Shown here: positions 53,901 through 62,900 of the stretch, in pieces
How the letters are laid out: every line of letters starts with the position of its first letter
Position numbering within the stretch: the stretch's first letter is position 1
NCBI RefSeq assembly: GCF_016863615.1
Contig: NZ_BOPF01000016.1
Span: 1 to 64,000, forward strand
Length of the DNA stretch: 64,000 bases
Source: Virgisporangium aliadipatigenens
Lineage (GTDB): Bacteria > Actinomycetota > Actinomycetes > Mycobacteriales > Micromonosporaceae
Direction of reading: 5' to 3'
Position numbers and translations under genes: made by a program
Notes under the pieces: generated by a model
Database searches by the model: none
Seen by the model: the letters and a program-made list of their open reading frames with translations, nothing else
What the model was told of the DNA's origin: nothing

Positions 53901-56900
53901 CACCGGTGCCGAGCGAGCCGCCGGGCGTCAGGTGCGGCGGCACGGCGGCGTCGACCGGCCCGGTGTACCTGATCGCGATGCCCCACCGCGTCGGCCCACC
54001 GTCCGCCCCGAGAACGTGCCCCAGCGTCGCGGTCCTCGTGGTGACCGCCAGCGTGCGCGCAACGCCCTGCGTGACCTGCTCGGTCAGCAGCGCCCGCAGT
54101 TCCCGCAGGAATGTCTCGGCGGCCAGCTCCGCGTACCGCGCGCCGGTCGCCGCGTCGACGTCCGACGGCCGGCCGCCGACGGCGTAGGAGACCACCGCGA
54201 ACCCGTGCGGCACGCCGTCCGGGCTCTCCGGGCGGGTGCGCGTCACGTCGTGCTGGATCGCGGCGAGGCCCGCCAGGGTGCGCAGCTGGTCGAGGGTGGA
54301 CGGCAGGAGGCCGCCGCCGGCGGTGCGCAGTTCGAGGTGGGTGACGCCGGCGTGCCACACCTGCGGGGTGGACAGTGCGGTGACGCGCTGGTTCGCCGTC
54401 CAGCGCAGCGTGTCCGCGGCGGCGCCGTCGAACGCCTGCACCCGCAGGTCCACGAAGCCGTCGAGGCCGAGCGCGGCGGCCCGGTCGTTGAGGTCGGCGG
54501 CGGCGTCGCGCACGGCGTTCAGGGTCGTGGCGGGGGTGTCGCCGGGGACCTCGCCGACGGCGGCGAAGCCGTCCCACAGCCGCCGCAGGCCCTGGCGCAT
54601 CGCGTCGGGCGCGAACGTCGGCGCGGCGGTCGGCACCGGCGCGTGCCAGTTGTCCGCCGTGACCCGCACGTTCACCCTGGTCGGGCCGGTCACCGGGTGG
54701 CGCCGGTACATCCCGGCGTCGCGTTGCACGGCGTCGGCGACGTCGACGGCGGCGGCGATCCGCCGCACCAGTTCCGGCGTCGCCGCGTCGCCGAGGGCGC
54801 GCTCCAGCTCGGCGGGAAGTTCGGTCCGGATCAGGTCGCGCAGGTAGCCCGCCGCGGCCGCGTCCAGGTCGCGCGTGCTCGAGTACTCGCCGGTGAACCG
54901 CAGCGCCGGCATCGGCCCGCCGGCGCGGTGACGTTCGACGGCAAGATCTGCCAGTGCGGCGACGAACCGGGACAGCCGCCGATCGGCGGTGGCCGGACGG
55001 ACTCCGTCCGTGGCGGCGGGGTCGACGGTCAGCTCCAGGCGCAGCACGCCGGGCGCCGCCCACGCCCGGTCGTCCAGGGCGCGGGCGTACGCCGTCGCGT
55101 CGACCAGGTCGTCGAGGGAACGGGCGCCAGCCGGCGCGGTCCCGCCCGGCGCCGGCATGGCCCGGTCCAGCTCCATGCCGTGATCGACCTCGACCCGCGG
55201 CGACCGGCGCAGGTCGACGCCGGGGCGGTAAACGGCCTGACCCCGCTCGTCGATCACCCGGCTGACGTGCAGGGTGCCCCGCGGCTTCGCGCCCACCGGG
55301 TCGAACTCGCGCGCGATGCCGTCGGTGTGCACGACGATCGTGGTCTTGAGCGCCCGCGCCAGGGCCTGGGCGACGACGTCGTGCGCCGAGCCGAGCTTGA
55401 CCACCTCGTCGGCGTCGACGTCCCGGGAACGGGCGCCGCCGGCCGGGACGGGCGCCAGCGCGGCCGTGACGAAGTGGCCGTACTCGTAGGGCGTGTCGGT
55501 GCGGATCTCGGTGAGCCGCATCAGCTGGTACTGGTCGCGGTGGGTGCGCAGCGTCGTGGTGCGCAGCCCCTCGGGGTCGGTCTCGTCCAGCTGCGCCGCG
55601 ACGGCGTGGTAGATCGAGCGCGGGTCCAGCGCGGGCGCGTCGCGGGTCAGCGTGGCCAGCGCGTCGGCGAACTCCTGCGCGATCCGCGCCGGCAGCGTCG
55701 TGGCCGCCAGCAGGTGCCCGCCGATGAGCCGCTGCCCGGCGGCCAGGCCGATGCCGCGTGCGGGCGCCATCGGGTCCGGGTCGCCGACGCGGTCGTCGTC
55801 GCCGGGCCCCGGCGTGGAGATCGTCGGGTTCAGCCGGTTGGCCGGGTCGGCGCCGAGGTTGCGCTGCTGGCCGGCGGGCATCGAGGTGCGCCAGTCCGGC
55901 TGCGGCGCGGTGCCCGGCGGCTGCCGGTACGGCGTCGTGGGGTCCTGGCGGACCGCGTTGGTGCGCAGGCTGTTCTCGTAGCGGTACAGCTGGGTGCCGC
56001 GCTCGGCGTAGAAGCGGTTCGCGACCGGGTTGAGGTTGGCGTGGCTCTGCGGGACCCAGCCCTCCAACGCGAACGTCGAGGCGATGCGGACCAGGTCGGT
56101 GGGGGTCGAGCCCTGCTGGTAGGCCGGGATGAACGCCCGACCGCGGCTGCGGTGCGTGTAGTTCTGCGCGGCCACCTGGAGATCGCCGGTGCGCGTGGTC
56201 TCGTCGAGGGCCGCCGGCGTCGGGGCGCCGAGGCTGGTGGCCAGTTCCCGGCCGTAGGCCTCCTGCATCCGTTCGGCCAGGTGGGTGAACTCGGCGTTGC
56301 CGTCGCCGAAGCGCAGCTCCGGGTCGCCGAGCAGGAGCAGGCCGTCGACGATGAGGCCGGTCTCCGGCGAGTAGGGCAGCAGCGGGTGGATCTTCGCCTG
56401 TTCGTCGCGGGCGGCCATGTCCTGGCGCATCGCGCGCCCGAAGTCCGCCAGGAACTGCTCCGGCCGGTCCAGCTTCGCCAGCGCGGCCTGCGCGTCGGCG
56501 AGCGGGTTGCTGCCGTCGTGGGTGCGCGGGCGCTTGCGGCGCAGGTTGTTGATCCGGGCCTGGATCCGCGCCCGCACGCCCTCGACGAGCGCGTCGGTGT
56601 CGCCGATGCGGTACCCGCCCGCGAACATCATCGGCCGCGCCGGCCGCACCGGCCTCGGTTCGGCGGTCTCGTCGTCGGAGTCGACCTCGACCATGCCGAG
56701 CGTGCCGTCCGGGTCGAACTCGGCCATGTACGCGAACTGGTCGAAGACGTGCCGCCCGGTCGGGGTGATCCGCGAGCCCGCGTCGAAGTCCTGGAACGCC
56801 ACGTACGGGTAGTAGTTGTGCCCGGCGACGCCCTGGATCGCGGCCACGTTCTCGGGCGAGTTCAGGACGGCGTTGCGGGCCCGGCCGTACGGGAAGTCGT

Positions 56901-59900
56901 TGTCCAGCGAGCCGACGGCGTGCCCGACGACGGCGATCGGCGCGTCGATCCCCGACACCAGGTTCATCGCCTCGGCGACGGCGCTGTAGAGCCGCGCGTC
57001 CGGCTGGTCCCGCTGCGAGTTGACCCCGATGACGAACGCCACCCGGGTCCCCTCCGCCAGCCCGTTCAGCACGGCCTCGACGAACTGCGGGATCCTCGAC
57101 ACCTGCGCGGCCGGCACGGTGGTGTTGACGACGAACGCGATCGGCCGGCGCGCGTCGGTGAGCCGCTTGCCGAAATCCTGGTAGACCTCCGGCCCGATCT
57201 CGAACTGCCGCCGCGCCAGCTGCGCGAAGCCCGCGTTGTGCCCGCCCTCGACCCGGACCGGCTCCGGCGCGTCGAGGTCCATCTCCGCCACGGGGTACCG
57301 CGACGACGCGCCGGAGGGCAGCGTCATGGGCGACGACCAGATGGAACCGCCCATGCTGATGCCGAGGCCGGTGAACCCGGGGGTGGACGGCGGAAGGCTG
57401 AAGATCGGCTTCGGCGCGTTCCGGATGGTGTCGTGCGACAGCGCCGGCAGCGTGCCGACCTTGTCGTTCACCAGGTACGGGATCTTCCACATGTAGCGCG
57501 GCGCCAGCAGGTCGGCGGCGCGCACGTTCGGGTCCTGGGACCACGCGTTGCCCATCAGGTCGGTGTTCACCGGGCGGGGGCTGCGCGCCGGCGACATTTC
57601 GCCGCTGTAGGTGAAGCGGTTCGGGGCGACCCAGGCGTCGGTGTTCGACGGGTACTCGTCGGGCAGGCCGAGCAGGTGCATCAGCTCGTGGAGCAGCACC
57701 GCGACGCGGATGTTCGGGGCCAGGTTCAGCAGCGACGCCGGCCAGTTGTTGGACGTGGCGAGGACGCCCGGCATCACCGCGTCGGGCGTCACCAGCACCG
57801 TGTGCGTCGCCTGCCGCGGGTCGGTGACGAAGTCGAGGTCGAGGTGGAACTGGTCGCCGTCGGCCGTGCGCCAGCGGTGGTTCGCCTCGGCGGCGGCCTG
57901 CCGCGCGAGCTGCTGGAGCTGGAACGGCACGCTCAGGGCGACGCCCGGCTGGGTGCGCAGGAAGACGCGTACCCGGTGGACGCGCACGAACTTGCCGGGC
58001 TCCACCTCGGCCCGCAGCACGCCGAAGGTGCTCTCGTGCGAGCCGTCGGCCAGCGCCGGCTTGGTGAGGCCGGCGTTGCGGTTCGCCATCGGCCGGGTGG
58101 GGGCGATGGTCACGTCGCGGAACTTGTCCCGCAGGAAGGTGCTGTAGGTGTTCAGGAAGTTCGGGACGTCGGCGACGGCCCGGCCGAGCGGCATCCGCCA
58201 CCAGATCGGGTCGGGCGCCTCCGCCGACGCGACCCGCCACGGGTTGAGGAACTCCAGGGCGGGTGCCCGCGAGACGTCCCGCGGGGCGATGTCGACGTTC
58301 TGGAACCAGATGTCCAGCGGCACCGGCGAGGAGCGCGGGCCGGCGAGCAGCGGGCGGTCCGGGGCCTGCCAGGGCAGGTCGCCCGAGCCGATCACGATCC
58401 GGCCGGCGAGCATCCGGGCGGCCGCGTCGAGCTGGTTCACCGACATGGCGCGGCCGGCGTCGGTGCCGGCGATCTGGCGCCGGAACGCGAGCGCGGTCAG
58501 TTCCTTGACGAGCGTCTCCACCTGGGCGGTGCGGGCCTTGGCGGCGGGGTCCCCGGCGGGGAGCCGGTTGACCAGCGCCACCTTCGGCCACTCCTGCTGC
58601 GGCTGGGCGAGGCGCACCATGGTCGACTGCACCAGCCGGTTGATGAACCACTCCAGCCGTTCCCGCGACGCGCCGTCGAGCTTCTCGGGGCTGAGCGCCC
58701 GGGCCCGTTCGAACGTCAGCCGGACCAACGGCCGCTGCTCGCCGGTGCTGATCGAGCCGTGCGGCGTGAGGTGCGGCGGGACCGCCTCGGTGCCGGGGCC
58801 GGTGTAGGCGATGGCGACGCCCCACCGGGCCGGGCCGGCGTCGGCATCGCCGGGGAACAGCTGCCCGAGCGTCGCACTCTTCGCGGTGACGGCGAGGGTG
58901 CGTGCGATGCCGTGCTCGACCTGCATGGTGAGCAGTTCGCGCACCTCGTGCTCGAGGAGTGCGGCGACCCGTTCGGCGTGCTGCCGGCCGGCGTCGGCGT
59001 GCGCGGCGTCCGGGGCGCCGCCGATCGCGTAGGTGAGCACCGTGAACGTGTGCGGGATGTCGCCGGTGCTGGCGGGCAGGCTGCCGTCCGGGTTGCGGGT
59101 CGTGGCGATGAGCCAGGCGACGTCCTTCAGCTGCCGCACGGTGGTGGGCTGCGGCGCGCCGCCGGCCGTGTTCAGCGCGAGGTGGGCGACGGAGTCGCGG
59201 TCCCACATGCGCGGCTCGTTGAGCTCGTCGTCGCCGCCGACGTTCGGGTTCCACCGCATGCCGGTGCCGGTGCCGGCGGTGCGGGTGACGTCGACGGTGG
59301 CGAGCTTCGGGAGGCCGAACGCGCGGGCGCGGTCGTTCAGCGCGTCGAGCCGCTGCTGCACGGCGTCGCCGATCATCGCGACGCGGCCGGTCGGTCCCAC
59401 GATCTCCAGGTTCGGCGCGAAGCCGTCCCACAGCTGGTGCATGGCCTGGCGCATGGCGTCGTCGGCGTACTCGCCCGGGGAGTCGCCGTCCAGGCGGGGC
59501 AGCCACTCGGTGACGGTCAGCGTGACGGGCAGGCTCTGCACCAGCGACGCCGACGGCTGCGATCCGAGCTTGGGGGCCGGGGTCTGGCGCAGGGTGGGCG
59601 AGATCTTCACCCGCGCGCCGACCTGCCGGACCTGTTCGGCGGTCTGTGTCTCGGCCGTCTCGCGCGCCGTGCGGGCCGCCTCGGCCGCCTGCCTGAGCGC
59701 CTCCCGTTCCTCCGGCGAGCCCGGGAACCGCGGCTCCTGGCGCGGCGGCTGCGGGGCGTCCAGCCCGAGCGCGCGCCGCATCGGGTCGCCGGTCAGCGCC
59801 CCGGTGAACGTGTCGACCAGGAACCTGCTCGCGAGCTGATTGATCATCGGGTTGCTGCTGCCGTCGCCGAACGACACCGCGGGCATGTCGCCGCCGTCGC

Positions 59901-62900
59901 GGTGCCGCTGCGCCGCGGTCTGCACGAGCGCGGCGAGCATCCGGTGGAACGCCGGCGCGTCCCGCTCGGCGATCGAGACCGCCCGGGTGGCCCGGTCGAT
60001 CTGCAGGGTGACCTGCAGCTTGCCCGGGGTCCACCAGTTGTTGCCGTGCAGCGGGCGGCTGTTCGGCCGGGGCAGAACGTCCTCCAGCCGCTTCGGCTGC
60101 GCGGCTGCGGCCGACGACGGGCCGCCCAGGTGCAGGCCGCTCGGCTGCTCGGCGGGGTCCTCCAGGTGACCGGTGAGGCCGAACGTGAACCGCGACAGCG
60201 CGTCGCGCACGGCCGACAGGCCGGTGGGCTCGGCGGGCGGCTCGTGCACGGCGGCCCGCGTGTACGCGTCGAACGGCAGCGTCGGCACCGGGCCGCTCGC
60301 GGCCAGCTGCATGCGTTCGACCTCGTAGAGGTGCCGCACCGACAGCAGCCGGATCGGGTCCAGCAGCCGCAACTGCTCGGGCGTCCCGCGCAGGAACGTG
60401 TTGCCCATGAGCTGGCCGTGCCCGGGCCGCTCGACGCGCACCTCGGCGAGCGGCCCCTCGACCAGGCTGCGGAAGATCGCCTGGAAGTGCTGCGAACGGG
60501 TCAGGTACTCGTCGTCGAGCTGCAACAGGTGCAGCAGTTCGTGCAGGAACACGGTGCGGATCAGCCCGGCGCCGGCGCGGTCCAGCACGCTCGCCGGCCA
60601 GTTGTCGGCGGCGGCGACGGTGTTCCTGCGCAGCGGGTTCTTCGTGACGCGCACGACCCGGTCGGCGTCCTCGGGCCGGTCGACGAACTCCAGCGCGAAG
60701 TGGAACTGGTCGCCGTTGGGCAGCCGGAAGCGTTCGTTGATCGCCGCCAGGCTCTCCCGGACGACCTCCACGATCCGGTTCTGCGTGCTGCGGGAGACGT
60801 CCGGGTCGCGCCGCAGGTACAGCTTCGGCCGGTAGATCTTGACGAACCGGCCCGGTTCCAGTTCGGCGCGCAGCACCGAGAACGAGTTGTGCGCGGCGGC
60901 ACCGGAGACGCTCGGGTAGTGCGTCCGGTCGGAGACGTTCGCGAAGCGCGTGATGCGGTCGTTGTCCACGGTCGCCACGTAGCCCGCCGCGTCGCCGAAC
61001 CCGGGCCCGAGCCGCGCGATCCGTTCGTCGACGCCGCGCACCAGCTTGTGCGGCGGCACGTGCCACCAGCCGTTCTCCAGGGCGCTGACGGTGCTGGTCC
61101 GCCACGGGCTGTTGTAGTCCAGCCGGTGCACGTGGCCGGGGTCCTCCGTCGCCGGCGAACCGGGCCGGGAGTTGGGGTTGCTGCTCTCGTCGCGGGGCAG
61201 CCGGGCCGGGTCGCCCACCCGGTTCGGCAGCGTCACGTTGCTGAACCGGATGTCGACCGGCAGCGGCCACCACGGCGTGTCCCCGCCGGCCGTGGTCAGC
61301 TTCTTCTCGGCCGGCGACAGGCGCAGCTGTTCGGTGCCGCCCGGGCCCATCCCGATCTCGCGCAGCACCCGCTGCACCCGCGGGTCGTCCTCGGCCAGCG
61401 TCCGGTCCCCGAACTCGGTGCGCAGCGCGACGACCAGCGCCTCGGTGAGCGCCTCCGCCATACTCGCGCGCACGGTCGTGACCTGCTTGGCGTTCGGGCT
61501 CGACGCGGGGACCGCGGGCCACTCGGGACCGGCGTCGTAGGCGATCGAGGTGTAGGAGACGAACGACAGGCGCGGCATCTCCTCCCGCGCCCTCATCCGG
61601 CGGATGGCCTCGTCGGCGACGATCCGCGCGAAGCGGTCCATCCGGGTGCGCGACGCGTCGTCGAGCAGGTCCGGCTGCCCGCTCGCGAACGTCATCCGCA
61701 CCGTCGGCTGGTTGTGCGGCACCGCCAGCAGGCTGCCCGGCAGGTTGATCTCGGCGACCGGTTGGGTCGAGATGCCCTTGTACGCCACCGCGACCCCGAA
61801 CCGGGGCGCGCCGCTGCCGGCCGGGCCGGGCACCAGCGACCCGATCGTCGCCGGGGTGAACGTCACCGTCAGGTTGCGCGGGTTGCCGTCGCGTTCCAGG
61901 ACGGTCAGCTGGCGGAGCACCTCGCGGTGCAGCATCCGGGCGGCCTCGTCGGCGAGATCCTGCCCGGCCCGGTCGAGCGGCGTGCCCGGATCCCCGCCGA
62001 TCGCGTACGTGACCACGCTGAACTCGTGCGGCTGCAGGCCGGTGCCGTCGGGCAGGCCGGTGCTGTGCGCGATGTAGTGGGCGAGCCGGTAGAGCTGGGT
62101 CGTCGTGGACGCGTTGAGCCGGTGCCGGGGGCCGGTCTCGTTCTCGGCGAAGAGCGGCCGGACGCTGTCGTGCGCCTGGCCCGTCAGGTCGGAGCGGACG
62201 TGGTTCAGCTCCAGGTGGGTGACCGCTCCGGACCACACGTCCGGCTCGCGCAGGGCCGCCGGCTGTGCGCCGCCCTGCCACCGGATCCAGCGCGCCTTCG
62301 GGTTCGGCGTCACGGTCAGGCTCAACGGGGCCAGGTCGCCGTGGAGGTGCGGTGCGGCGGCGGCGTTCCACCCCATCGTCGCGGTGTCGATCAGCTGTTG
62401 CATGCCGGTGGCCATCGCCGGCGGCACCTCGACGGTCCCGCCCGGCGCGAAGCCGGACCACATGCGGCGGAACGCGTCGCTGAGCACCGTGTCGGTGGCC
62501 CGCACGGTGTCGTCCGGCAGCAGCAACGACTGCCAGTCCTCGATCCGCACGCCCATGACGAGGTACCGGTCGTCGTCGGCGGCGGCGGACTGCTTCACCT
62601 GGGACCAGTCGGCGCCGATGGTGATGTCGCGGACGATCTCGTCGACCACCTCCGGCGACGCGTCGGGCCCCAACGCCCGCGGCACCACGAGGTCGGTCAG
62701 TTCCTGGCGCAGCATCTCGGCGAGCTGCGTGACGGGCAGCCGGTCCGGGGTGCTGCCGTCGGGGGTCAGCGCGATGAAGCTGATGCCCGGCATCTTCCCG
62801 CCGGTGAACCAGCGTTCGACCGCGAGGCGGCCGAGGTCCTCGGCGAGCCGGGCGAGGTTGCCGTACGACGGCGGCGCCAGGTACGTCTCCCGGCCGGGGC

